Shown: positions 25,518 through 34,117 of the stretch, piece by piece
How positions within the stretch are numbered: the stretch's first letter is position 1
How the letters are laid out: every line of letters starts with the position of its first letter
Assembly: GCA_934567355.1 (NCBI GenBank)
Contig: CAKTJC010000013.1
Location: 8,452-72,451 of the forward strand
Source of the DNA: an uncultured Oscillospiraceae bacterium
Lineage (GTDB): Bacteria; Bacillota; Clostridia; Oscillospirales; Oscillospiraceae
DNA: 64,000 bases
Reading direction: 5' to 3'
The notes under the pieces: model-generated
Told to the model about the DNA's origin: nothing
Databases searched by the model: none
What the model saw: the letters and a program-made list of their open reading frames with translations, nothing else
Made by a program: the position numbers and the translations under genes

Positions 25518-26708
25518 TTATTCTGCAAATACATGCTTGCGCTTGCCGTTTACCAGATCCCGCCAGAAGGGGGACATGTTGCGCAGGTAGGTCACCACAT
25601 CGGTGACGGCCTGGATGATATAGTCAATATCCGCCTCGGTCACATCGTCGCCCAGCGAGAGCCGCAGGGAGCCGTGAGCAACCTCGTGGGGGCGGCCGAT
25701 GGCCAGCAGCACATGGCTGGGGTCAAGACTGCCGGAGGTGCAGGCGGAGCCGGAGGAGGCGCAGATGCCCTTGTCGTCCAGCAGCAGAAGCAGGGACTCG
25801 CCTTCGATGCCCTCGAAGCAGAAATTCACCGTGGCGGGCAGCCGATGCTCCCGGTCGCCGTTGAGCTCGCTGTAGGGAATCTTATCCAGCCCTGCGATCA
25901 GCTTGTCCCGCAGCGGGATCAGCTTCGCAGCATAATCGTCAAGCTTTGCGGTAGCTTGCTCCAGCGCAGCGGCCATGCCCACAATGGCGGGCAGGTTCTC
26001 AGTGCCGGCACGCTTGCCCCGCTCCTGTGCGCCGCCGTTGATCAGGCTGTCCAGTGCAATGCCCCGCTTGGCGTACAGCACACCGATGCCCTTGGGACCG
26101 TGGAATTTGTGGGCGGAGAGGGAGAGCATGTCAATGTTCTGCTCTGCCACGTTCACCTTCACATGGCCGACCGCCTGCACGGCATCGGTGTGGAAGAGCA
26201 CGCCCTTCTCCCGGCAGACCTTGCCGATCTCTGCAATGGGCTGGATGGTGCCGATCTCATTGTTGGCGAACATCACGCTCACCAGGCAGGTATCCTCCCG
26301 GATGGCGTCGCGCACCTGCTCGGGGGTGACGATGCCATTGCTGTGTACGTCCAGCAGGGTGATCTCAAAGCCCTGCTGCTTCAGCTTATCCAGGGTGTGC
26401 AGCACGGCGTGGTGCTCAAAGGCAGTGGAAATAATGTGCTTCCTGCCCTTCCGCGCGCCCAGCTTGGCGGCGGAGAAAATGGCCTGGTTATCTGCCTCGC
26501 TGCCGCCGGAGGTGAAGGTGATCTCCCGGGGTGTGCAGCCCAGGCAGTTTGCGATCCGCTCCCGGGCATCCTCCAGCGCTTCCTTTGCCTGCTGACCGAC
26601 GGAATACAGGCTGGAGGGGTTGCCGTAATTTTCTTCCATGCAGCGGGTCATGGCTTCGATGGCCGCCGGACACATCTTGGTGGTGGCGGCATTATCTGCA
26701 TAAATCAT
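25518..26708 (-). CDS. nifS: Cysteine desulfurase NifS/IscS type
   Basis: A 396-residue PLP enzyme that takes sulfur from cysteine. It has the opening IYADNAATT, the substrate loop TSGGSEADNQAI, the cofactor histidine in AFEHHAVL, the PLP lysine in LSAHKFHGPKGIG (about residue 203), and the catalytic cysteine in SSGSACTSGSLDPSHVL. The short active-site loop marks NifS/IscS rather than SufS. It lies between cysK (14 bases upstream) and nifU. AAAGGAGAAAACG precedes the ATG. Confidence 0.95.
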   Translation of the reverse strand: MIYADNAATTKMCPAAIEAMTRCMEENYGNPSSLYSVGQQAKEALEDARERIANCLGCTPREITFTSGGSEADNQAIFSAAKLGARKGRKHIISTAFEHHAVLHTLDKLKQQGFEITLLDVHSNGIVTPEQVRDAIREDTCLVSVMFANNEIGTIQPIAEIGKVCREKGVLFHTDAVQAVGHVKVNVAEQNIDMLSLSAHKFHGPKGIGVLYAKRGIALDSLINGGAQERGKRAGTENLPAIVGMAAALEQATAKLDDYAAKLIPLRDKLIAGLDKIPYSELNGDREHRLPATVNFCFEGIEGESLLLLLDDKGICASSGSACTSGSLDPSHVLLAIGRPHEVAHGSLRLSLGDDVTEADIDYIIQAVTDVVTYLRNMSPFWRDLVNGKRKHVFAE

Positions 26709-26722
26709 CGTTTTCTCCTTTT

Positions 26723-27655
26723 TTATTCTGCAAACATGGGACTGGAAAGATAGCGGTCGCCGGTGTCGGGCAGCAGGACGACAATGGTCTTGCCCGCGTT
26801 CTCCGGCCGCTTTGCCACCTCAATGGCGGCGTGGACGGCAGCGCCGGAGGAAATGCCCACCAGAATGCCCTCGGTGCGGCCAATCTCTTTGCCTGATGCA
26901 AAGGCGTCCTCGTTGGTGACGGGGATGATCTCGTCATAGATGCCGGTGTCCAGCACCTTGGGCACGAAGCCTGCGCCGATGCCCTGGATCTTATGTGCGC
27001 CGCCGTGACCCTGGGACAGAACGGGGGAGGAGGCAGGCTCCACGGCAACCACCTTTACGGCCTCCTTTTTGGACTTCAGGTACTGCCCGACGCCGGTCAC
27101 CGTGCCGCCGGTGCCCACACCGGCCACAAAGTAATCAACCGCTCCGTCGGTGTCCTCCCAGATCTCGGGGCCGGTGGAGGTGAAGTGCGCCTTGGGATTG
27201 GAGGGATTGGTGAACTGAGAGGGAATGAAGCTGCCGGGGATCTCCTTCGCCAGCTCATCGGTCTTGGCGATCGCACCGGACATACCCTGTGCGCCGGGAG
27301 TCAGCACCAGCTCTGCGCCATAGGCTTTCATCAGCTGGCGGCGCTCTACGCTCATGGTGTCGGGCATCACAATGATGATCCGGTAGCCCCGGGCGGCGGC
27401 AAGAGAAGCAAGACCGATGCCGGTGTTGCCGCTGGTGGGCTCAATGATGGTGGAATCGGGCTTCAGGATCCCGGCAGCCTCGGCATCATCCAGCATCATC
27501 TTTGCGACCCGATCCTTCACGGAACCGGCGGGGTTGAAATATTCCACCTTTGCCAGAACTCTTGCCTTCAGACCGTATTTCTTTTCGGTGTTCGTCAGCT
27601 CCAGCAGGGGGGTGTGGCCGATCAGCTGATCGGCGGAGGTATAAATCTTTGACAT
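26723..27655 (-). CDS. cysK: Cysteine synthase A (O-acetylserine sulfhydrylase)
   Basis: A 310-residue PLP enzyme that makes cysteine from O-acetylserine and sulfide. The PLP lysine is in [14 protein letters not shown] (about residue 42), the phosphate/substrate loop in [15 protein letters not shown], and the C-terminal [20 protein letters not shown] is conserved. ATG 27655 is chosen for AAAGGAG at the proper distance. It leads the cysK-nifS-nifU-rrf2 operon, so cysteine is made and its sulfur extracted by neighbouring products under one promoter. Confidence 0.95.
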   Translation of the reverse strand: MSKIYTSADQLIGHTPLLELTNTEKKYGLKARVLAKVEYFNPAGSVKDRVAKMMLDDAEAAGILKPDSTIIEPTSGNTGIGLASLAAARGYRIIIVMPDTMSVERRQLMKAYGAELVLTPGAQGMSGAIAKTDELAKEIPGSFIPSQFTNPSNPKAHFTSTGPEIWEDTDGAVDYFVAGVGTGGTVTGVGQYLKSKKEAVKVVAVEPASSPVLSQGHGGAHKIQGIGAGFVPKVLDTGIYDEIIPVTNEDAFASGKEIGRTEGILVGISSGAAVHAAIEVAKRPENAGKTIVVLLPDTGDRYLSSPMFAE

Positions 27656-27704
27656 GACAGGCACTCCTTTGCGGTGTATGTAGTTCTTTTTACCAACCAC
27701 ACAA

Positions 27705-27745
27705 GTAGGTAAATATCTTATACCACAATTTACCTACCATGTCAA
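27705..27745 (-). promoter_or_regulatory. cysK operon promoter with overlapping palindromic operator
   Basis: On the minus strand TTGACA (27740-27745) and TATAAG (27717-27722) are 17 bases apart. The core promoter is spanned by an exact inverted repeat, GTAGGTAAAT at 27705-27714 and ATTTACCTAC at 27728-27737, with 13 bases between. Further GGTAA-type half sites lie on each side. The position would let a repressor block polymerase, and the Rrf2 protein of the same operon is the obvious candidate (inference). Confidence 0.75.
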
Positions 27746-27826
27746 GGGGTAAATCGCTTTTGGTAATCCCTATGTAAAATGATTTCCGGAGTGAGAGATT
27801 TTATTCGCCGTCAGCACAACAAATTG

Positions 27827-27855
27827 TTGATTTTTTCCAGAAAAATGAATATAAT
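27827..27855 (+). promoter_or_regulatory. Promoter for patatin-like gene
   Basis: TTGATT at 27827-27832 and TATAAT at 27850-27855 are 17 bases apart, 44 bases before the TTG start. Confidence 0.7.
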
Positions 27856-27899
27856 CCCGTTAGATAGTTTCAATGTGCAGACGAGAAAGGAGCATCCGC

Positions 27900-28937
27900 T
27901 TGAAAGAAGAAATCGGAAAACTGACAGAGCAGGTCGTCCGCAGCGGGCAGGCCGTGATCAGCGGCCTGAAATCGGAAACAGATAAGCTGATCGATGAAGC
28001 CGTCAGCCTGATGGACGATAAGAAAAAGAAAACCTGGTCGGGCTATGATACCATCCGCCTGGCACAGGCGCCGGAGCGGATCATTCCCGGCTGTATTGTG
28101 CTGGAGGGCGGTTCCTTCCGCGGCTGCTACACCTCCGGTGTGCTGGATGTGCTGATGGAAAACGGGATCAACATGCAGACCATCATCGGCACCTCGGCAG
28201 GAGCCCTGAACGGCTATAACTACGTGGCGGGTGAGATCGGGCGCTCAGCCAAAATCAACCTGGGCTACCGGCACGACCGCCGCTACATCGGTGCGGGCAG
28301 CCTGGCGCGCAACCGGGGGGTGGTGGGCTTCGATTTCCTGCTGGACGACATTGAGCAGGAGCTGCCCTTCAACCGGGAGCGCTATGAAGATCCCGCCCGC
28401 CGCTTTTTGGTCACGGTGACGGACTGCGAGACCGGCGAATGTGAATACTGCGAAAAAGGCGTCACCAAGGATTTCCGCAAGGCCATTCAGGCCAGTGCCT
28501 CCATGCCCTTTGCTGCGAATATGGTGGACGTGGACGGCAAGTCCTGCCTGGACGGCGGCTGCGTCGTAAAAATCCCCTACCGCTGGGCAATGGACAACGG
28601 CTTTGAAAAAATCCTGGTCATCCGTACCCGCCCCCAGGTCTTCCGCCGCCCCCCGGAGGGCAAGCGCTTTAAGGAGCTCTGCGAGCGGTTTTACCGCAAC
28701 TATCCCAACCTGGTGGAGAAGCTGAACACCCAGGCCCTGCAATACAACACCGCCTGCGACGAGCTGGAAGCGCTGCAGGAGCAGGGCCGCCTGATGATGC
28801 TCTGCCCCTCCGGCTCCATCAGCATTTCTACCCTGGAGGGGGACATGGAGAAGCTGGGAGCCCTGTATCTGCTGGGCCGGTGCGATGCCACCATCGCCCT
28901 GCCGAAAATCAAAGAATACCTGGGAATGGAAGCATAA
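27900..28937 (+). CDS. Patatin-like phospholipase
   Basis: A 345-residue patatin-family acyl hydrolase. The oxyanion loop is GGSFRGCYTSGVLDVLM, the nucleophile serine lies in IIGTSAGALNGYN, and the catalytic aspartate in SCLDGGCVVKIPYRWA. About 55 charged residues precede the domain and are probably a helical regulatory extension. No signal peptide is present, so it should act on membrane lipids from the cytoplasm. TTG 27900 is chosen because AAAGGAG lies 7 bases upstream. It is monocistronic and ends before a pair of terminators. Confidence 0.88.
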   Translation: MKEEIGKLTEQVVRSGQAVISGLKSETDKLIDEAVSLMDDKKKKTWSGYDTIRLAQAPERIIPGCIVLEGGSFRGCYTSGVLDVLMENGINMQTIIGTSAGALNGYNYVAGEIGRSAKINLGYRHDRRYIGAGSLARNRGVVGFDFLLDDIEQELPFNRERYEDPARRFLVTVTDCETGECEYCEKGVTKDFRKAIQASASMPFAANMVDVDGKSCLDGGCVVKIPYRWAMDNGFEKILVIRTRPQVFRRPPEGKRFKELCERFYRNYPNLVEKLNTQALQYNTACDELEALQEQGRLMMLCPSGSISISTLEGDMEKLGALYLLGRCDATIALPKIKEYLGMEA

Positions 28938-28943
28938 AAGCAA

Positions 28944-28980
28944 AAGGGACGCATTCCAATGTGTGATGCGTCCCTTGTTT
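28944..28980 (+). terminator. Terminator after patatin-like gene
   Basis: AAGGGACGCAT and ATGCGTCCCTT pair around an 11-base loop and are followed by GTTT. Confidence 0.8.
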
Positions 28981-28989
28981 CAATCTCAG

Positions 28990-29019
28990 AAAAAAGCTGC
29001 CGAAATCGGCAGCTTTTTT
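28990..29019. terminator. Bidirectional terminator at end of the sialic acid operon
   Basis: AAAAAAGCTGCCGA and TCGGCAGCTTTTTT pair perfectly on a two-base centre, with a tract on either side. It ends the minus-strand nan operon and backs up the patatin terminator. Confidence 0.88.
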
Positions 29020-29024
29020 GTATA

Positions 29025-29936
29025 TCAGGCGATTTTTGCCTTGGCCTGTGCAATCATGCTGACGCACTCCCGGGCGATTTCCTTGTCGCTCTCGGTCAGG
29101 TTCAGCAGGGGGGCACGAACGCCGCCGATGTCGGGGCCGCCGGAGAGGCGGAGGATTTCCTTAATCATGGCGTACATATTGCCCTTACCGGAGCACATCT
29201 TGTAGATAATCCGGTTGGCATCCAGCTGGAGCTCCCGGGCCAGGGCCAGGTTCTCACCCTTGGAGGCCAGCTCAAAAATCTTCAGGTACAGCTCGGGCAT
29301 AGCGCCGTAGGTGCCGCCGATGCCGCCGGTGGCCCCGGCCACGATGCCGCTGAGCAGCTGCTCGTCCGGCCCGTTGAAGGCGATGGCACCGCCGGAAATC
29401 CACTTCTCAATATCCTCGATGGGCATGCTGGAGTTCTTCACGCCGATGCACCGGGGATTTTCCAGCATGGTTGCCAGCAGACCGGGGTTCAGGGCCACAC
29501 CGGCCAGCTGGGGGATGTTGTAGATGATAAAGTCGGTGTTGGGAGCGGCGGAGGAGATGTCATTCCAGTATTTTGCAATGGCAGCGTCCGGCAGGTGGAA
29601 GTAGATGGGAGGAATGGAGGCGATGGCATCCACACCCACGCTCTCGGCGTGGGCAGCCAGCTCCATGGAGTCCTTGGTGTTGTTGCAGGCCACATGGGCG
29701 ATGACGGTGAGCTTGCCCTTGGCCACGGCCATGACGTTCTCCAGCAGCAGCTTCCGCTCAGCCACGGTCTGGTAGATGCACTCGCCGGAGGAGCCGCCCA
29801 CATACAGGCCCTTCACGCCCTTGGCGATGTAGTATTCGGTAAGCTCCCGGACAGCCTTGGGGGAGATGTCGCCCTTCTCGTCGTAGCAGGCGTAGAAGGC
29901 GGGGATAATGCCAGCGTATTTGCTGTAATCTTTCAT
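29025..29936 (-). CDS. nanA: N-acetylneuraminate lyase (DHDPS family)
   Basis: A 303-residue TIM-barrel aldolase. The GGSSGE motif (GS-S-GE instead of the DapA GTTGE), YNIP with its catalytic tyrosine, and the Schiff-base lysine in CIGVKNSSM all point to N-acetylneuraminate lyase, which splits Neu5Ac into ManNAc and pyruvate. The genetic context (YhcH protein, CUT1 importer, epimerase, ROK kinase, NagA) supports this assignment over DapA. AAAGGAGCAG precedes the ATG. It is the last gene of the minus-strand uptake operon. Confidence 0.92.
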   Translation of the reverse strand: MKDYSKYAGIIPAFYACYDEKGDISPKAVRELTEYYIAKGVKGLYVGGSSGECIYQTVAERKLLLENVMAVAKGKLTVIAHVACNNTKDSMELAAHAESVGVDAIASIPPIYFHLPDAAIAKYWNDISSAAPNTDFIIYNIPQLAGVALNPGLLATMLENPRCIGVKNSSMPIEDIEKWISGGAIAFNGPDEQLLSGIVAGATGGIGGTYGAMPELYLKIFELASKGENLALARELQLDANRIIYKMCSGKGNMYAMIKEILRLSGGPDIGGVRAPLLNLTESDKEIARECVSMIAQAKAKIA

Positions 29937-29951
29937 GTTTCTGCTCCTTTA

Positions 29952-30404
29952 TCAGTCATAAACTTTGATTTTGAACACAACCCGGGTGAAGGGCTTTCCG
30001 CTTTCACCCACAGGCAGCTTCAGGCGGTGAGCGTCCCCGGGGAAGACAATCAGGAAATTTCCGGGGCGAAGCACCACGGTTTGCTCGCCGGTTCCGGTGT
30101 AGCCGTAAAAGTCCCCGCGGTGCTCAGTCAGAGTCAGGGTGTCGGGGTGGGCAATCTCCACCCGCTCCTGCCCCTGGGTCACTACCTGGATGTCCAGATA
30201 TTGCCGGTGGGCCTCGAAGAAGGTTTCTTCTTCCGGCACGGTTTCCAGATGGAATTTGGTGACAAACAGGTTCTCCCCGTCCAGCAGGGTTTTTTCCGTG
30301 GCGGCCTGCTCCAGAAATTCCGGGGTCAGGCAGTCCAGGGCTTTGTCCAGCTCCGGATGGATGCCATAATATTCTGCCTTATTTTGGATATTTGCGACAA
30401 TCAT
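29952..30404 (-). CDS. YhcH/YjgK/YiaL (DUF386) cupin-like protein
   Basis: A 150-residue beta-sheet protein with the family pattern KFHLETVPEEETFFEAHRQYLDIQVVTQGQE-like core (residues about 45-75) and the metal-site region FPGDAHRLKLPVGE, KPFTRVVFKIKV. In enterobacteria the relatives NanQ/YhcH accompany nan genes and help convert anomers of sialic acid; that role is proposed here from context. ATG 30404 has AAGGAGTGATAAA upstream. It lies between the importer permease and nanA. Confidence 0.9.
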   Translation of the reverse strand: MIVANIQNKAEYYGIHPELDKALDCLTPEFLEQAATEKTLLDGENLFVTKFHLETVPEEETFFEAHRQYLDIQVVTQGQERVEIAHPDTLTLTEHRGDFYGYTGTGEQTVVLRPGNFLIVFPGDAHRLKLPVGESGKPFTRVVFKIKVYD

Positions 30405-30455
30405 TTTATCACTCCTTGCCAAAAAGTAAATGGACAATTTGGCGAAATAAACGGA

Positions 30456-31358
30456 TTATCCCTTCACAGCGCCCATGGTGATGCCCTTGGTGAAGTACTT
30501 CTGGAAGACCAGGAACACGATGATGATGGGCACGGAGGCCAGGGCACAGCCAGCCATCAGCAGACCAAAGTCGATGGAGTTCTCGCCCTGCATGGTGGCA
30601 ATACCCAGGGAGATGGTCAGGTTCTTGGTGGAGGTCAGCATAATCAGCTGCATGAAGTAGTCGTTCCAGGAATTGATGAAGGTGAAGATGGCGCAGGCAC
30701 CCACACCGGGCTTAATCATGGGGAACATCACATCGGTGAAGGTTCTCCACTCACTGGCACCGTCAATGCGGCAGGCCTCGGTCATTTCGGTGGGGATGCC
30801 CTCTGCAAACTGCTTCAGCAGGAACACGCCGAAGGGCCAGCCCACAATGGGGAAGATAACCGCCCAGATGGTGTCGTACAGGTGCAGGGAGGACATTTCC
30901 CGCAGCAGCGGAATGAGGATAACCTGCTTGGGCAGGGCCATGGCGCAGACAATCAGGGTGAAGATAAGGGTTCTGCCGTAGAAGCGCTTCTTCGCCAGGG
31001 CGTAGCCGGCCATGGCAGCGGTGAGGCAGGTCAGCAGCATGGACACCACAGCCATGAACACGGTGTTCACCAGCCAGCGGATGGCAGCCGGGCCGGTGGG
31101 ACCGGCGATGCCGAACAGCTCGAACAGGGGAGCGGAGCGCTTGCCCATCAGGTTCTGGTAGTTGTCCAGCACCCACTTGCTGGGAATCCAAACCGGGGTG
31201 GAGGAGATGATTTCCTTCTTCACCTTGAAAGAGCCGGTGATAATCCAGTACAGGGGGAAGGTGAACAGGAGGGCAAAGATGCACACAATGATCCAGGAGG
31301 CGATGGAAGCGGCCCGCTTATTGCGTTTTCTTTTTTCAATGGGATTTGTAGTAGCCAT
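30456..31358 (-). CDS. Sugar ABC transporter permease (MalG/CUT1 type)
   Basis: A 300-residue permease with six membrane segments and the coupling motif EACRIDGASEWRTFTDVMFPMIKPG (EAA loop, residues about 190-215). It pairs with the permease encoded 14 bases upstream and the solute-binding protein at 32428. The likely substrate is sialic acid, from the catabolic genes on the same transcript. CUT1 importers of this layout (SatABC type) carry Neu5Ac in pneumococci. No ATPase gene lies in the locus, so a shared MsmK-like ATPase elsewhere in the genome is probably used. Confidence 0.92.
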   Translation of the reverse strand: MATTNPIEKRKRNKRAASIASWIIVCIFALLFTFPLYWIITGSFKVKKEIISSTPVWIPSKWVLDNYQNLMGKRSAPLFELFGIAGPTGPAAIRWLVNTVFMAVVSMLLTCLTAAMAGYALAKKRFYGRTLIFTLIVCAMALPKQVILIPLLREMSSLHLYDTIWAVIFPIVGWPFGVFLLKQFAEGIPTEMTEACRIDGASEWRTFTDVMFPMIKPGVGACAIFTFINSWNDYFMQLIMLTSTKNLTISLGIATMQGENSIDFGLLMAGCALASVPIIIVFLVFQKYFTKGITMGAVKG

Positions 31359-31372
31359 ATTTCGTTCCCTCC

Positions 31373-32281
31373 TTACTTTTCTTTGCCCATGCGGAACTGG
31401 ACAGCGGAAAGAATTGCAATGATGATTGCCAGAATCACGCCCATGGCGTTGCCGTAGCCATACCTGTACTGCTTGAAGGCGTTATAATAGATGTAGTACA
31501 TGATGGTCATGGTGCTGTTCTTGGGGCCGCCGGAGGTCAACAGCTGAATCAGTGCGAAGCACTGGAAGGAGTTGATGGTGGTAATCACCAGGATGTACAG
31601 GGTGGTGGGCATCATCTGCGGCCACTTGATTTTCCAGAAAGCCTGGGTCTCGGTGGCACCGTCCACATGGGCGGCCTCTACCAGGGATCTGTCCACGTTG
31701 TCCAGGGCGGAGACATACAGCACAATGGGCTGACCCACGGAGGTGGTCAGCAGAATCAGGATAATGCAGCCCAGGGCATACTTGGGGTCGCCCAGCCAGT
31801 TGATGTTCTTGTCCAGCAGACCAACGCCCTTGCCCAGATAGTTGAGGATGCCGTAGTAGTTATTGAACATCCACTTCCAGACCATGGTAACGGCTACGGA
31901 GCCGGTGACAACGGGCAGATAGAAAATGCAGCGGAAAGCGGAGGTGGCGGTTACGTGCATCTTGCTGATGAGGGTTGCAATCCACAGGGAGAAGGCGCAG
32001 GTAACAGGCACGGACACCACAACGATAATCAGGGTGTTTGTCAGTGCCGTCCAGAACACCGGGTCGTTAAACAGGTCAACGTAGTTCTGGAAGCCGATAA
32101 AGATGTCGTCCCGGTTCATGGTGGCATCGAAGAAGCTGGTGTAGATGCACATGAACATGGGGTATACCACGAAGCCTACGAAGAACAGCAGGAAAGGAAG
32201 CATGAACAGATAACCGGCAATGTTTTCCTGCACCACCAGCCGGTGGGTTTTCTTGCTCACGGAAATGGTTTTTTCAGGCAA
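31373..32281 (-). CDS. Sugar ABC transporter permease (MalF/CUT1 type)
   Basis: A 302-residue permease with six hydrophobic helices, starting with a basic cytoplasmic stretch and YLFMLPFLLFFVGFVVYP, and carrying the EAA loop VEAAHVDGATETQAFWKIKWP. It forms the channel with the MalG-like partner. TTG 32281 is chosen because GAGGAGG lies 8 bases upstream; an ATG at 32320 is further away with no site. A G/C-rich hairpin lies between it and the binding-protein gene. Confidence 0.9.
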   Translation of the reverse strand: MPEKTISVSKKTHRLVVQENIAGYLFMLPFLLFFVGFVVYPMFMCIYTSFFDATMNRDDIFIGFQNYVDLFNDPVFWTALTNTLIIVVVSVPVTCAFSLWIATLISKMHVTATSAFRCIFYLPVVTGSVAVTMVWKWMFNNYYGILNYLGKGVGLLDKNINWLGDPKYALGCIILILLTTSVGQPIVLYVSALDNVDRSLVEAAHVDGATETQAFWKIKWPQMMPTTLYILVITTINSFQCFALIQLLTSGGPKNSTMTIMYYIYYNAFKQYRYGYGNAMGVILAIIIAILSAVQFRMGKEK

Positions 32282-32384
32282 TGGAGTATCCTCCTCTCGA
32301 ATTTCAGCGTACCAAGGCAACAGGCGCTGCGGCTGGGCCGCTTTTTCAGTCGCACCGCCTGCTGCCTTGTGGTGGGAATGGGAA

Positions 32385-32414
32385 CGCCCCCTCCCCTACC
32401 CAGGGAAGGGGGCG
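32385..32414 (-). other. Intercistronic GC-rich hairpin between binding protein and permeases
   Basis: CGCCCCCT-CCC and GGG-AGGGGGCG form a strong stem without a following T-run on the coding strand. Such stems commonly stabilise the binding-protein mRNA end and reduce read-through, giving more binding protein than permease. Confidence 0.6.
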
Positions 32415-32427
32415 TAGTAGGTTTGGA

Positions 32428-33678
32428 TTACTTGGCAGCTGCGTTGGAAGCGTCCTGAGCGGCAGTCATCTCAGCCAGGATGGCGTCCACGGAGCCGTCG
32501 GTGTCCATAACACGCTGCAGCATATTCCACCACTCGGTACGGGCAGTGGTCCAGCCCAGGGTGATCTGGTAGTAGTCACCCATCATGGGGCTCAGCAGGG
32601 AGTACTCAGCAAAGTACTCGTTGGGAGCGAAGCCTTCCAGGTCACGGACAGGAGCGAAGGAAGTCGCGGTGACAGCCTTGGCGTACTGGTCGTTGTCCTG
32701 GGTCATGAACTTGATGAAGGTCTTGGCAGCCTCAATCTTAGCCTCGTCGCCGTTGTTGAACACGCCGAAGCCCCAGATGCCGCCCTGCAGGGAGGGAGTG
32801 GTGTCGGAGGGGAAGGCCATGGGCAGAACGTCGAAGCTCAGAGCGTCGGCATTGTTGATTTCAGCGCCGATGTTCCAGCAGAAGGCCATCTGGAAGGTGC
32901 CGTTGACAAAGTTCTGGATTTCGTCGCCTGCAACGATGGAGGGGTCGAAGTTGATGCCCTGCTGGTTGTACAGACGGGACAGGCCGGTGGCGTTCTCGGT
33001 GGAAGCGTAGGTGTAAGCGGTGTGCTCAGCATTGGCATAGGTGCCGCCGCCGACGTTGGTCACCAGAGCACGGGTGCCCTGGTCGCCGCCCTGGCCGCCG
33101 CAGTAGATGCAGCCAACATACTCGTAGCCGGCATCGTAGACAGCCTGAACAGCCTTGAAGAAGTCTTCAACGGAGTTCCAGGTGTGGGTCTCTTCGTTCA
33201 GGTACTGCAGAGCATCGGCCTCGGCGAACACGTCCCGGTTGATGGCCATGCAGTGAGCGATCATGCACACGGGCATCTCGTACACTTCGCCGTTGGCGCT
33301 GGTGCAGGAGTCAACAACGCTGGCGTAGGTGCCTTCGGGAACCAGGTCAGCCAGGTCAACCATCAGACCCTTGGCGCCCCAGTTGGCGATCAGACGCTCG
33401 GGGCCTTCCATGATGATGTCGGGAGCCTGCTTGCCTTCGATGGCGGTGTTCACCTTGTCGTCACCGTTGGTGTAGTCCAGGTATTCCACATTGACCTTGA
33501 TTTCGGGATGGGCAGCGTGGAAGTCAGCCAGCAGGTCGGAGACGGTGGCTTCGTCCACCCATTTGCCGATGGGGTAGGTCCACAGGGAGATTTCGGTCAC
33601 GTCGGCAGCGCTGGCGGTGAAAACACACAGGCTCATCACCATGGCGACGGACAGCAGGATAGCGATCAGTTTTTTCAT
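32428..33678 (-). CDS. Sugar ABC transporter solute-binding protein
   Basis: A 416-residue extracellular solute-binding protein of family 1. It has a signal peptide (MKKLIAILLSVAMVMSLC...ASA) and a mature start EISLWTYPIGKWVDEATVS. The N-terminal lipobox is not clear, since LCVF lacks the usual residues before Cys, so it may be anchored poorly or released. It is first in the minus-strand operon and would capture sialic acid or a sialoside (from context). GAGGGTACTT precedes the ATG. Confidence 0.9.
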   Translation of the reverse strand: MKKLIAILLSVAMVMSLCVFTASAADVTEISLWTYPIGKWVDEATVSDLLADFHAAHPEIKVNVEYLDYTNGDDKVNTAIEGKQAPDIIMEGPERLIANWGAKGLMVDLADLVPEGTYASVVDSCTSANGEVYEMPVCMIAHCMAINRDVFAEADALQYLNEETHTWNSVEDFFKAVQAVYDAGYEYVGCIYCGGQGGDQGTRALVTNVGGGTYANAEHTAYTYASTENATGLSRLYNQQGINFDPSIVAGDEIQNFVNGTFQMAFCWNIGAEINNADALSFDVLPMAFPSDTTPSLQGGIWGFGVFNNGDEAKIEAAKTFIKFMTQDNDQYAKAVTATSFAPVRDLEGFAPNEYFAEYSLLSPMMGDYYQITLGWTTARTEWWNMLQRVMDTDGSVDAILAEMTAAQDASNAAAK

Positions 33679-33742
33679 AAGTACCCTCCTAGAAAAAATG
33701 TTTTGTTGGATTCGTGTAATTCACGCGTCCTCACTTGTCTCT

Positions 33743-33796
33743 ATCTTAGCCAGAGTGTACAGAAAAGTCAAGGACAGGACATGAAAATAATTTTCA
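33743..33796 (-). promoter_or_regulatory. Promoter and operator of the sialic acid uptake operon
   Basis: TTGACT (33766-33771) and TAAGAT (33743-33748) are 17 bases apart on the minus strand. Immediately upstream lies the palindrome TGAAAATAATTTTCA at 33782-33796, the same motif as at 33918-33933 and in the divergent gap at 36280-36356. It is a good candidate site for the RpiR-family regulator encoded next door. Confidence 0.72.
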
Positions 33797-33917
33797 AAAC
33801 ATGATTTTTAAGAAAATTTTGGCAATTCACACAAAAATGAGCGGCCACGATCCCAAAAATATCCCGCCGGATTTGGGAAGTATTCACAATGAGTTTTGCA
33901 AAGTTTCGCAAACTTAA

Positions 33918-33933
33918 TGAAAATGGATTTTCA
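33918..33933. promoter_or_regulatory. Second TGAAAAT/ATTTTCA operator
   Basis: TGAAAAT-GG-ATTTTCA is a perfect inverted repeat 122 bases beyond the first operator, with an extra half site ATGAAAAT at 33947-33954. Two sites at this distance could allow looping by a dimeric repressor. Confidence 0.6.
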
Positions 33934-33996
33934 AAACAGAAAAAACATGAAAATCCCCTCTCTGAAACCTTCCGGGATCCAGAGAGGGTGAAAGTT

Positions 33997-34117
33997 AGGG
34001 AAGTTCTGATGAAATCGGCAAGAGCTGTGAGCGAGAGATTTTACGACCAATCGAGGTACCGAAGAGTGGACGGAAAAGATCCGCTCACAGCCGCAGACGA
34101 TTTATTCAGAGGTTCCT
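33997..34117 (-). repeat. MITE-like repeat, copy 3 (intermediate length)
   Basis: A 121-bp element in reverse orientation to copies 1, 2 and 4. Its right end CGATTTATTCAGAGGTTCCT mirrors the left end of copy 1, and its left end AGGGAAGTTCTGATGAAATCG mirrors copy 1's right end. The inner arms GAGCTGTGAGCGAGAGATTT and GATCCGCTCACAGCCGCAGA are shared. It touches the stop codon of the RpiR gene. Confidence 0.85.

Noticed and set aside
28959..31457. 832-codon open frame on the plus strand
   Set aside because: It is antisense to nanA, the YhcH gene and a permease, with repetitive Gly/His content and no domain.
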